Positions 1 through 6,048 of a stretch of DNA of 7,153 bases are shown piece by piece. Origin of the DNA: Candidatus Omnitrophota bacterium (GTDB lineage Bacteria > Omnitrophota > Koll11 > Zapsychrales > Fredricksoniimonadaceae). The stretch lies in NCBI GenBank assembly GCA_023247595.1, contig JAHFGF010000084.1:1-7153 (forward strand), given 5' to 3'. Each line of letters opens with the position of its first letter. The first letter of the stretch is position 1. The notes under the pieces were generated by a model. The model was not told the origin of the DNA, searched no databases, and saw only the letters and a list, made by a program, of their open reading frames with translations. Made by a program: the position numbers and the translations under genes.

Positions 1-1
1 T

Positions 2-70
2 GAAGACAAAATTCAAGGGCAGCCTGGCTACCGAGAAGACGATGATACGTATATGTCTCTTAAGGCCTAA
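2..70 (+). CDS. C-terminal end of an unrecognised protein (partial)
   Basis: An open frame enters from the left edge and encodes 22 residues ending DDDTYMSLKA before a TAA stop at 68-70. The tail is acidic and hydrophilic with no domain that can be recognised. Support for its being a real gene end is positional: the stop codon lies within the ascending arm of a perfect terminator hairpin, a common arrangement at a 3' gene end. Another frame is also open across this short stretch, but it runs through the hairpin into the next gene and is less plausible. Function unknown. Confidence 0.4.
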   Translation, partial: EDKIQGQPGYREDDDTYMSLKA

Positions 71-92
71 TTCCGTGAGAATTAGGCCTTTT
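62..92 (+). terminator. Intrinsic terminator of the upstream gene
   Basis: A perfect 12-bp inverted repeat (62-73 with 79-90, 5-nt loop CGTGA) is followed by a short T-run (TTTT, 89-92) and T-rich sequence. The stop codon of the upstream frame is inside the left arm. The T-run is short, so partial read-through into the response regulator gene is possible, especially as I see no convincing promoter between 93 and 138. Confidence 0.8.
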
Positions 93-122
93 GATTTGTT
101 TGTAGCGCCAATGCATGAAGCA

Positions 123-130
123 AGAGAGGA
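123..130 (+). promoter_or_regulatory. Shine-Dalgarno that fixes the response regulator start
   Basis: AGAGAGGA lies 8 nt upstream of the ATG at 139. The earlier in-frame ATG at 115 has no such motif in front of it, and the eight extra residues it would add precede the receiver fold. This decides the start at 139. It is the only clear Shine-Dalgarno in front of a gene in this window. Confidence 0.75.
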
Positions 131-138
131 CGGTGAAC

Positions 139-906
139 ATGTCCAAACGAATTTTACTGATTGATGATGAAAAAGATATTATCCAGATGATGCGTAAAAA
201 AATGCAGGCCGCCGGATATCAAGTCAGCGTTGCGTACAATGGCAAAGACGGGCTTGAAATAACGGGGCAGGAACATCCGCATTTAATTTTAACGGACGTG
301 GTTATGCCGGTCATGGACGGATTGACGTTTTATCATGAGTTAAAAGGCCGCAATGATATTCGGCACATTCCCGTGATGGTGGCTTCCGCTCATGCCAGCA
401 CTGAAGAGACGTTTCGGGCTCTTGGTGTTAAGGATTTTTTAACAAAGCCGTTTGACGGACAGATTTTACTGGATAAAGTGAACGGATTTTTTAAACAAAC
501 CAAGGCCGTTAAGGTTTTTTTGGCAACGAAGATGCTTTTTTTGGTAAAAAATATTTTCAATGAAATTGTGGACCTTTCGCAAAATATGGAATGGCATATG
601 ACGAATAATTCGATTTCGATCGTCGAGGAAGCGGTCAAGTTAAAGCCGGACTTGATTATTCTGGACGTTGATATGTTTATTGTTCCTGCGGCCGATGCGA
701 TTGTCCGTTCTTTGCGTGAACACCCGGAGTTAAAAGAAACGACAATTCTGTTAACGCGCAGCATGCTGGGCGATTTGGCGGCTTTAGCTGGCAGCCGGCA
801 TCCGGATAAATCGGTTGAAGATTGTTTGTCCAGAGGAGCCAGCCATTTCATCGGATCGCTTAATAAAAATTCATTCCGTACAGTTCTTCAGGAATACTGC
901 CGCTAA
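139..906 (+). CDS. Response regulator with two receiver domains, the second degenerate
   Basis: This 255-residue cytoplasmic signalling protein starts at 139 because of the Shine-Dalgarno there. Residues about 3-120 form a canonical CheY-like receiver: acidic pair D9-D10, phospho-acceptor D53 in LTDVVMPVMDG, S83 at the switch position in VMVASA, and K103 in FLTKPF. Residues about 125-255 look like a second receiver. It keeps the hydrophobic strand plus Asp pattern (D176 in LIILDVD), but the acidic pair is replaced by AT and the invariant Lys region reads FIGSLN, so it is probably not phosphorylated in the usual way. There is no DNA-binding, GGDEF, EAL or HD-GYP output domain, so output is probably by protein-protein contact. 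No partner kinase is visible. It lies next to the c-di-GMP riboswitch locus, but no functional link is shown by sequence. Confidence 0.9.
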   Translation: MSKRILLIDDEKDIIQMMRKKMQAAGYQVSVAYNGKDGLEITGQEHPHLILTDVVMPVMDGLTFYHELKGRNDIRHIPVMVASAHASTEETFRALGVKDFLTKPFDGQILLDKVNGFFKQTKAVKVFLATKMLFLVKNIFNEIVDLSQNMEWHMTNNSISIVEEAVKLKPDLIILDVDMFIVPAADAIVRSLREHPELKETTILLTRSMLGDLAALAGSRHPDKSVEDCLSRGASHFIGSLNKNSFRTVLQEYCR

Positions 907-949
907 TAATCAATTCTTGTTATTTCCACGTCGGTGTTCGCATTCCAAA

Positions 950-1034
950 ACTATTCTCCTTCGCAAAAGCAATAGAACTGGTTTTTTTGCTTCGGAGCAA
1001 AACTCAGAATTCTATTATTTTGCGTAGCAGAATA
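950..1034 (+). repeat. Intergenic hairpin repeat, copy A
   Basis: Copy A shares three ordered blocks with copy B at 4191-4244: TTCTCCTTCG (954-963), CTTCGGAGCAA (990-1000) and TGCGTAGCAGAATA (1021-1034, 13 of 14 matching). It contains the hairpin TTTTGCT-TCGG-AGCAAAA (985-1002). It lies 43 nt after the response regulator stop. It could be a small REP-like or MITE-like element, or a recurring 3'-end hairpin. There is no T-run after the stem on +, so it is not a classic intrinsic terminator. Confidence 0.55.
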
Positions 1035-1040
1035 AATGAC

Positions 1041-1072
1041 AAAAAAATCCTGTACCTTGAAGGTACAGGATC
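1041..1072 (-). terminator. Strong intrinsic terminator, minus strand, ending the non-coding locus
   Basis: On the minus strand a perfect 12-bp inverted repeat (ATCCTGTACCTT and its complement, 1047-1058 with 1060-1071) is followed directly by seven Ts (1047-1041). On + the stem is preceded by As and followed by no Ts, so the direction is clear. It terminates transcription coming from the riboswitch side (1530 towards 1041), where no convincing protein gene exists. This implies that the transcript is an RNA with a defined 3' end. Confidence 0.85.
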
Positions 1073-1506
1073 AAAGGGCCAGCCCCGGATGGGATGATCC
1101 GCGGGTAACATATTTCCCGTAGTTTAGAATTAGAGCGGGATTATCGGGAATGGATCTCTCCGTCGGCGCCGCATCCAGTGCTGGTTTTTGGGAATCGTCC
1201 TTACTTTTTCGCTGATCCCTCTGCCTCTAAGGCGCCGACAAGTTAAAGGACAAAAGTGTTATTCAGCGATGATATAAGGACGGAGGAATATCAAAGTTGC
1301 GGTGCAGCAAGCGTTGACTTGATATCATAACCGCGCTTAAATGTGGTCGGGCCTGCACCTGGGTAATCATCCGGTCGGCAATGTCTGTATGGGTTGCTGG
1401 ATCGGTACCAGAATCGGGCCTGGTACATGGCACAGACAATGCTAACCATAGTGACTTACCGGTGCAGGATCTTAGGGCAGAAGACCCGTACAGATCCTCA
1501 CGACCC
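1041..1506 (-). ncRNA. Candidate structured non-coding RNA downstream of a c-di-GMP riboswitch (unrecognised family)
   Basis: This stretch of about 460 nt lies between two minus-strand terminators. Visible helices (plus coordinates): 1466-1471 with 1493-1498, enclosing 1475-1477 with 1485-1487; a long imperfect hairpin 1373-1387 with 1433-1447, capped by 1405-1410 with 1421-1426; a 13-bp long-range stem 1352-1366 with 1456-1468 (2-nt bulge) enclosing that hairpin; a perfect 9-bp stem 1162-1170 with 1231-1239, enclosing 1190-1196 with 1214-1219; and two mutually exclusive stems in 1269-1328. The only minus ORF (1263-1529) starts with TTG, has no Shine-Dalgarno, crosses these stems and resembles no protein I know. 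I do not see hallmarks of RNase P RNA, tmRNA, SRP RNA, 6S RNA or introns. The 5' end is approximate. It could instead be a decayed gene. Confidence 0.5.
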
Positions 1507-1512
1507 TTCCAC

Positions 1513-1540
1513 AATATAGAAAAGAACAATGTAAAAACAA
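1513..1540 (-). promoter_or_regulatory. Possible promoter for the structured RNA, overlapping the riboswitch terminator tail
   Basis: On the minus strand, TTGTTT (1540-1535), a 16-nt spacer and TATATT (1518-1513) resemble a sigma70 promoter, with a start predicted near 1506. The -35 lies in the T-tract of the upstream terminator, and T-rich DNA produces such matches by chance. It is listed because it decides whether the RNA is riboswitch-controlled or independent. Confidence 0.35.
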
Positions 1541-1571
1541 AAAGCCTGTTTCCCTCAAGGGACGCAGGCTT
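1533..1571 (-). terminator. Intrinsic terminator of the c-di-GMP riboswitch (expression platform)
   Basis: On the minus strand, AAGCCTG (1571-1565) pairs with CAGGCTT (1548-1542), and TCCC (1562-1559) with GGGA (1554-1551) around a TTGA loop. T-runs TTTTT (1543-1539) and TTTTT (1537-1533) follow. It begins about 29 nt after the aptamer, the usual place for a transcriptional expression platform. I did not find an unambiguous anti-terminator, so ON versus OFF polarity cannot be assigned. Confidence 0.8.
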
Positions 1572-1599
1572 GATTTATATCAAATTGATAGTTGGTGTT

Positions 1600-1682
1600 T
1601 CGGCGGCCAGGCTGCCCACATATACGGGTGTTGGGCCCTTTAGCTTTGCGTCCCTACCTTACGATAGGTTTGCCATTATCGA
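1600..1682 (-). promoter_or_regulatory. Cyclic di-GMP-I (GEMM-I) riboswitch aptamer
   Basis: Read on the minus strand, the sequence carries the most conserved GEMM-I blocks in order: GGCAAACC (1674-1667), a 6-bp hairpin with a GTAA (GNRA) tetraloop that docks in this class, GGGACGCAAAGC (1654-1643), then the second-arm hairpin starting GGGCCC and closing with GGCAGCC-T-GGCCGCC (1616-1602). TCG (1682-1680) pairs with CGA (1602-1600) to extend P1. The match to the known consensus is close enough that I regard the class as secure. The class binds the second messenger c-di-GMP and normally controls motility, pilus, adhesion or matrix genes. Here the aptamer points left, away from the prepilin gene, into a region with no convincing ORF. 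Confidence 0.93.
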
Positions 1683-1694
1683 CATCTGGATTAA

Positions 1695-1723
1695 AGTATG
1701 GCACTTCTTACCGGGTAAAACAA
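1695..1723 (-). promoter_or_regulatory. Promoter of the riboswitch transcript
   Basis: On the minus strand, TTGTTT (1723-1718), a 17-nt spacer and CATACT (1700-1695) with a TGn extended -10 element directly in front. The predicted start, near 1688, is a few bases before the first paired base of the aptamer, which supports the assignment. Confidence 0.55.
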
Positions 1724-1888
1724 GGTTAAACGTATTAATGGGAGTACTTTAACTCGTTAATTTACATGTATTTATGGTCGTCAAGAAAGTTAATCTTTGG
1801 TTTGTGTTATCTCGGATTGTTCAAATGAGCTTCTTTCCAGCGCGTAGCGGGTCATCAAAAGAAAAAATCAATAATGCTTTGCGCTAAA

Positions 1889-1917
1889 TTGTGCAGAAAG
1901 AAATCCGGGTTTATGTT
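1889..1917 (+). promoter_or_regulatory. Promoter of the prepilin / copper-protein operon
   Basis: TTGTGC (1889-1894), 17-nt spacer, TATGTT (1912-1917). Only 11 nt separate the -10 from the ATG at 1929, so the transcript would have a leader of about 5 nt. No Shine-Dalgarno precedes that ATG. The promoter is divergent from that of the riboswitch RNA. Confidence 0.5.
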
Positions 1918-1928
1918 AAACTAGCCAC

Positions 1929-2354
1929 ATGAAAAAAGTCAATTGGAATATAGGTCATAGAATTCATCAAAAAGCGTTTCTTTCCATGGAAGTTGTGATT
2001 GGTGTTCTTATTTTGGCAGTGATCCTTTCGTGGATGATAACGTTGATTTCCAAATCAGCCACTATGCAGAATGTGGGTCAACAGGAAGATTTGGCCCAGG
2101 CCCATGCTGAATTTGTCTTGAGCCAATTGCAAAAGGCGCCTTTTAACACGTTGGCCGGAGAAATTCAAAAAGGAACCTGGAATTATCCAAACGCGCCGTC
2201 CATTACCGCGGCTGGATTAATGGCGCTTCCCAAGGAATCCATTATGACTGAATGCACCGGAACCTCGACACTTCAGGTAACAGTTACGGTCCGGTGGCAA
2301 AGTCACGACGGTCTGTTAAAGGAAAAAACAGCGCGGTTGATGATGGCTGGTTAG
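1929..2354 (+). CDS. Type IV prepilin-like protein (PilV/GspI-like minor pilin)
   Basis: This 141-residue protein begins with a basic leader (residues 1-16) followed by a hydrophobic helix (about 17-41) of class III signal-peptide type. The likely prepilin peptidase site is A16|F17, with the conserved Glu at mature position +5 (mature N-terminus FLSMEVVIG). The usual Gly at -1 is Ala, a variant seen in some pseudopilins. The hydrophobic N-terminal helix would anchor the protein in the inner membrane before assembly into a pilus or type II secretion pseudopilus. The C-terminal TLQVTVTVRWQSHDG stretch resembles the final strand of PilV/GspI minor pilins. It is the first gene of a likely two-gene operon with the copper protein 23 nt downstream. 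No other pilus assembly genes are in view. No Shine-Dalgarno precedes the start. The class is secure; the exact subtype is not. Confidence 0.8.
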   Translation: MKKVNWNIGHRIHQKAFLSMEVVIGVLILAVILSWMITLISKSATMQNVGQQEDLAQAHAEFVLSQLQKAPFNTLAGEIQKGTWNYPNAPSITAAGLMALPKESIMTECTGTSTLQVTVTVRWQSHDGLLKEKTARLMMAG

Positions 2355-2377
2355 AAAATCCCATCGAGAAAATGAAT

Positions 2378-4186
2378 ATGTTTAATACAGTCATGAGACA
2401 ACTGATTAGAGTTTTACTTTTAGTTTTTCTCACCCAAATTTTTCAGCCTATTGATAGTTCCTATTCCGACGAGGCAAAGCCTTCTGCCAAGGCGGTTGAT
2501 GATTTTTTGCTTCTTGATCAAAATGGCATTGCCCACCAATTGTCGTATTATTCCGACCATAAGGCGATCGTTTTGATAGCGCATGGCATAGGCTGTCCTA
2601 TCATGCGTCAAAGTATTCCGGAATTAAATAAGCTTCAGGAACAGTTTCAGGCGAAGGGCGCGGTTTTTTTTATGGTCAACGCCGTTGGGCAGGATGATCA
2701 CGACGCTATTTTTGAAGATGCTCGAGAATACAACATTCAAATTCCTATATTAGAAGATCGTTCCCAATTGGTTTCCAAGGCTATTGGATTTTCGCGAAGC
2801 GCGCAAGTCATTGTGGTCGACCCGCATGACTGGAAGATTGTTTATAATGGCCCCGTCGATGACCGGTTCAATTATGAAACCCAGAAAAAGACTGCGCAAG
2901 TTCATTATCTTAAAGATGTCCTGACGCGGATGACGGCTGGAAAAAAAGTAAAGCCAGCCAACATACCAGCTAAAGGATGTTTAATCCATTTTGCTAAAGA
3001 TGAAAAAAATATCAGCTATTCGAATGACATCGCCCCGATTTTAATTAAAAGTTGTATCCCGTGTCATTCGCCAGGCGGGGTTGCGCCGTGGAGTATGGAT
3101 AACTATCAAAAAGTTAAAGGCTGGAGTTCGATGATGCGTGAAGTGCTCTTGACCCGCCGGATGCCTCCTTGGCAGGCAGACCCTCACTATGGCGCGTTTA
3201 AAAATGATATTTCTTTGACGGATGATGAGCTGACTAAACTGATCAGCTGGATTAACCAGGATGCTCCACGGGGAGAAGGCCCTGATCCTTTGACGAATGT
3301 CCAAAGGCCTGTTTTTGCTGACTGGACTATGGGGCCGCCGGATTTGTTGTTTGCGTTTGACAAACAGAGGGTGATTCCGCCGACGGGAACTATTTCTTAT
3401 CAAGTCGTTCCAGCGGACAAACCGGTTGAAAAAGATATTTGGATAAGAGCATTGGACTTGCGTCCGGGCAACCGCAAGGCCGTGCATCATTGTGATGTTG
3501 CGGTGCGATTTCCCGAGGAATTATTTAAGGGGGACCAGGCAAAGGCACAAAAGGCATGGTCCAAACAATCTGGGATGTCCGTCGACGGAGTTGGCCAAAT
3601 TGTGGCCGGATATGCGCCGGGGTATGATAATATTTTGGTCCTGCCGGAAGGGACCGGTTTATTTATTCCTAAGGGAGCCCAATTAAATTTTTGGATGCAT
3701 TATATTACGACTGGCAAGGAAGAACGGGATACAACACAATTAGGGCTGTACCTTTATCAAGGAAGACCGTTGAGGATTTATTCGGTTGTCCATATCTCCA
3801 ACAAATCTATCCAAATACCTCCTGGTAAAAAAGAATACCGGATCAGCGCGGAGCATGTTTTTGATAAGGATGTTGAACTGGTTTCCTTGACGCCGCATAT
3901 GCATTACCGCGGCCGAAGGATGAAATTAAGGGCAGTGTATCCGGACGGCAAAGAAGAAATTCTTTTGTCAGTGCCGTATTTTAAGTTTAATTGGCAGCGC
4001 CGATATCTGCTCAAATCTCCTAAGGCGGTTCCGGCAGGAACTAAAATCATTGCCGAGGGGGTTTATGATAATTCAGCGCAAAATCCGGATAATCCGGATC
4101 CTGCAAAGCTCGTTAAGTTCGGCAGCAGAAGTGAAGATGAAATGTTTAGCGCGTTTATCGCCTATACATCGGCAAATGATCAATAA
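2378..4186 (+). CDS. Secreted redoxin – cytochrome c – PHM-like copper monooxygenase fusion
   Basis: 602 residues from the ATG at 2378, chosen because GAGA lies 8 nt upstream and a signal peptide follows at once (hydrophobic about 9-22); ATGs at 2372 and 2393 are alternatives. Domain 1 (about 35-190) is an AhpC/TSA-type redoxin with a single Cys, C73, in GIGCPIMRQ. Domain 2 (about 212-300) is a cytochrome c-like segment with heme motif C226-IP-C229-H230 and MPPWQADP (possible axial M262). Domain 3 (about 315-595) matches the type II copper monooxygenase (PHM/DBM) fold: H370-H371 and H441 fit the CuH site; H507-M-H509 and M589 (in SEDEM) fit the CuM site, so all six ligands are present. It is expected to act outside the cytoplasmic membrane. 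Substrate is unknown, and related fusions in environmental bacteria are, to my knowledge, uncharacterised. Probably co-transcribed with the prepilin. Confidence 0.87.
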   Translation: MFNTVMRQLIRVLLLVFLTQIFQPIDSSYSDEAKPSAKAVDDFLLLDQNGIAHQLSYYSDHKAIVLIAHGIGCPIMRQSIPELNKLQEQFQAKGAVFFMVNAVGQDDHDAIFEDAREYNIQIPILEDRSQLVSKAIGFSRSAQVIVVDPHDWKIVYNGPVDDRFNYETQKKTAQVHYLKDVLTRMTAGKKVKPANIPAKGCLIHFAKDEKNISYSNDIAPILIKSCIPCHSPGGVAPWSMDNYQKVKGWSSMMREVLLTRRMPPWQADPHYGAFKNDISLTDDELTKLISWINQDAPRGEGPDPLTNVQRPVFADWTMGPPDLLFAFDKQRVIPPTGTISYQVVPADKPVEKDIWIRALDLRPGNRKAVHHCDVAVRFPEELFKGDQAKAQKAWSKQSGMSVDGVGQIVAGYAPGYDNILVLPEGTGLFIPKGAQLNFWMHYITTGKEERDTTQLGLYLYQGRPLRIYSVVHISNKSIQIPPGKKEYRISAEHVFDKDVELVSLTPHMHYRGRRMKLRAVYPDGKEEILLSVPYFKFNWQRRYLLKSPKAVPAGTKIIAEGVYDNSAQNPDNPDPAKLVKFGSRSEDEMFSAFIAYTSANDQ

Positions 4187-4190
4187 AGAT

Positions 4191-4244
4191 TGTTCTCCTT
4201 CGGAGCAATTATTCTGCTCGAGAATATTCCTGCGAAGCAGAATA
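4191..4244 (+). repeat. Intergenic hairpin repeat, copy B
   Basis: Copy B lies 4 nt after the copper-protein stop. It shares with copy A (950-1034) the blocks TTCTCCTTCG (4193-4202), CTTCGGAGCAA (4198-4208) and TGCGAAGCAGAATA (4231-4244), in the same order. It forms ATTCTGCT/AGCAGAAT (4211-4218 with 4236-4243). It is shorter than copy A because the first two blocks overlap. It may end the transcript between convergent genes, but there is no strong T-run. Confidence 0.55.
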
Positions 4245-4286
4245 GTTCATTTCACGCCCGATAGGCACACAAGATATTTTCTATCT

Positions 4287-5927
4287 TTATGGTTTTGATT
4301 GCGCAGTAAACCACTCGTCGTGTAATTTCTTTAGGTCGATAATCCACGCATAACCGCGGCCGCGGTCAACATTCGTAATGTTATTTTCGATGAGATCCAG
4401 GTAAGAGCAGTATTCTTCTTCTTGAGGCCATATCCGGCTGGAAGCAAGCGTCGGAAAAGACGCGACAACAAACCGATAAAATTCTCCCGATTCCATTAAA
4501 CGTGTCAGTTCAGGATCGTCGCTAAATTCTCCATAATGACAATTAACAAAAATACTTTTCCCTGTTTGAATGGGGATGAGCATGTATCCGTCTTTGGCAT
4601 CAGCGATGGAATGGATCCGTTTAAAGCGGATGAGGTTTGTTTCTCCCGGGCGGTTGATTGCATGAACAGTATTAATATTGTGCGGATGGAGAATATAAGC
4701 GTAATTATTTTGCGGGGAATGTTTTTGAAACCAGTCATGCATATAAGTTGTGGCCATGCGAGAGGGCAGAACATCGTTTGAAAATATTTTACAATTGAAA
4801 ATGGTATGGGTCACGACGAGGCAGACAATCAGGGCCAGCGCCCCTCGATTGACTTTCTTGGCATGGGGCTGTCGGTAAAAACAGTCAACCGCATAACAAA
4901 TGATAAAAATAATTCCTATGAGCCACGAGAAATAATTCCGTCCGAATTGGGCCACCTGCATCAGCTCAACAATGACCGGAGTTGAAAGGCTCATCGCGAT
5001 AAGAAGCAGATGTATTTTGTTTTGGCGGACTTTCTTTAACAGGTAGAGGATGCCCAGCAGGTAGGAGCCGAATAAAATTGGCATGATGAGGACAAAATAT
5101 TTCCAAATCCAAATGAGGCCAGCTCCCCGTCGGGGTAAGGCGATTGACAGGGACTGCTCGGTGATTTGAAAATGAATACCGCTGCGGCTTTTGGAGAGAA
5201 AATCGGCAAACTCTTTGAAATTTTCTGTGGGATCAGGAATGGTAAATAACAAGATCACAGCAATCGCGCCTAAACTGATTAAACACAGAGGAGCAATTTG
5301 AGTTTTCCAGGAAGATTGACCTTTCAAAGAATGCTGCTGATAGAGATACGCGGCTAGATAATAAGGAAGATAAATAGCTGCTGTTGGCGATGAAAAGAGC
5401 ATGAGTCCAAGGGCCAGGCCCGAGGACAGATAAAACCTGCTGCGGCCGTCAAATTTCAATAATAAAAATGTGCTCAAAAGAAAATGAAACATGACCAAAG
5501 GCTGATGAGCGCCCTGCAGGATATATTGATAAGTCCAAAAGCAGGCGGAAAACAAAATAAAACCAAGAAACGCGGCGTGATGATTGATGATGCGTCTAAG
5601 AATTAGAAAAATTAAGAGACTGGAACCCGCCGTCGCGCAAATGAGCGCCAGGATATTAGGGAATAGGCCTTCAAAATCATTTAATAAATGCTGAAAGATG
5701 GAAATCGCAACCACCAGGGCTTCTTTTCCATGCATGATTTTAAACTGAATCAAAGTGGAATGATGCAGATCAGAAATAAAAGGCGTCATAAAAACGTGGG
5801 TGGCGGCGGGGATATAAGCCAATTCAGAGTCGGTTGGCCAAGAACAGATGCGGTAGGTGGCCTGGCCCAGAAGCACGGCGAGCGTTAAAGTGATGATGAC
5901 TGCTATGAGCAAATAATATTTTCTCAT
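4287..5927 (-). CDS. Polytopic membrane protein, possibly a GT-C type glycosyltransferase
   Basis: 546 residues with about ten predicted membrane segments (roughly 4-22, 89-111, 117-135, 143-158, 166-195, 210-230, 272-298, 304-322, 333-350, 361-378) and a soluble C-terminal domain (about 385-546). After the first helix a loop carries D33 and E35 in PTDSELAYIP; an acidic residue here, a long first loop and a soluble C-terminus are the layout of GT-C enzymes (PMT/ArnT-like) that use lipid-linked sugars on the outer face of the inner membrane. I do not recognise a specific family motif, so the enzymatic call is an inference; the membrane-protein call is firm. It is convergent with the copper protein and transcribed alone here. 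The start at 5927 has no Shine-Dalgarno and sits 6 nt after a predicted -10 box, suggesting a leaderless mRNA. Confidence 0.85.
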   Translation of the reverse strand: MRKYYLLIAVIITLTLAVLLGQATYRICSWPTDSELAYIPAATHVFMTPFISDLHHSTLIQFKIMHGKEALVVAISIFQHLLNDFEGLFPNILALICATAGSSLLIFLILRRIINHHAAFLGFILFSACFWTYQYILQGAHQPLVMFHFLLSTFLLLKFDGRSRFYLSSGLALGLMLFSSPTAAIYLPYYLAAYLYQQHSLKGQSSWKTQIAPLCLISLGAIAVILLFTIPDPTENFKEFADFLSKSRSGIHFQITEQSLSIALPRRGAGLIWIWKYFVLIMPILFGSYLLGILYLLKKVRQNKIHLLLIAMSLSTPVIVELMQVAQFGRNYFSWLIGIIFIICYAVDCFYRQPHAKKVNRGALALIVCLVVTHTIFNCKIFSNDVLPSRMATTYMHDWFQKHSPQNNYAYILHPHNINTVHAINRPGETNLIRFKRIHSIADAKDGYMLIPIQTGKSIFVNCHYGEFSDDPELTRLMESGEFYRFVVASFPTLASSRIWPQEEEYCSYLDLIENNITNVDRGRGYAWIIDLKKLHDEWFTAQSKP

Positions 5928-5933
5928 GACGTT

Positions 5934-5961
5934 ATTGTATGATAATCCTCATAGGAGTAAA
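5934..5961 (-). promoter_or_regulatory. Promoter of the membrane-protein gene, possibly giving a leaderless mRNA
   Basis: On the minus strand, TTTACT (5961-5956), 16-nt spacer, TACAAT (5939-5934). The ATG begins 6 nt after the -10 hexamer, so transcription would start at or next to the start codon. The -35 overlaps an inverted repeat (GGAGTA 5954-5959 with TACTCC 5971-5976) that could be an operator. Confidence 0.5.
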
Positions 5962-6048
5962 GAATTTTTCTACTCCCTCGGCAAACGAGTCCTTTAGAAA
6001 TGCCGGTTACGAGCAAATATGTTTGTTTCGATTTGTCCTTGCCGGTTC

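Noticed and set aside
390..851. Minus-strand ORF of 153 codons
   Set aside because: It is antisense to the clearly coding response regulator and has no domain signal.
815..1027. Plus-strand ORF of 70 codons overlapping the response regulator 3' end
   Set aside because: It lies out of frame within the gene end and then in the hairpin repeat, with no ribosome-binding site and no protein-like pattern.
1263..1529. Minus-strand ORF of 88 codons downstream of the riboswitch
   Set aside because: It starts with TTG right at the terminator tail, has no Shine-Dalgarno, resembles no known protein and runs across the strongest predicted RNA helices. It remains the main alternative to the non-coding reading.
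1381..1752. Plus-strand ORF of 123 codons
   Set aside because: It runs antisense through the c-di-GMP aptamer and both flanking hairpins; its openness is explained by the structured RNA on the other strand.
1763..1770. Palindrome TACATGTA between the divergent promoters
   Set aside because: An 8-bp palindrome in AT-rich DNA is expected by chance, and no second copy is present to support an operator.
4271..4287. AAGATA/TATCTT hairpin at the end of the membrane-protein gene
   Set aside because: A 6-bp AT-rich stem with no T-run after it on either strand; too weak to call a terminator.
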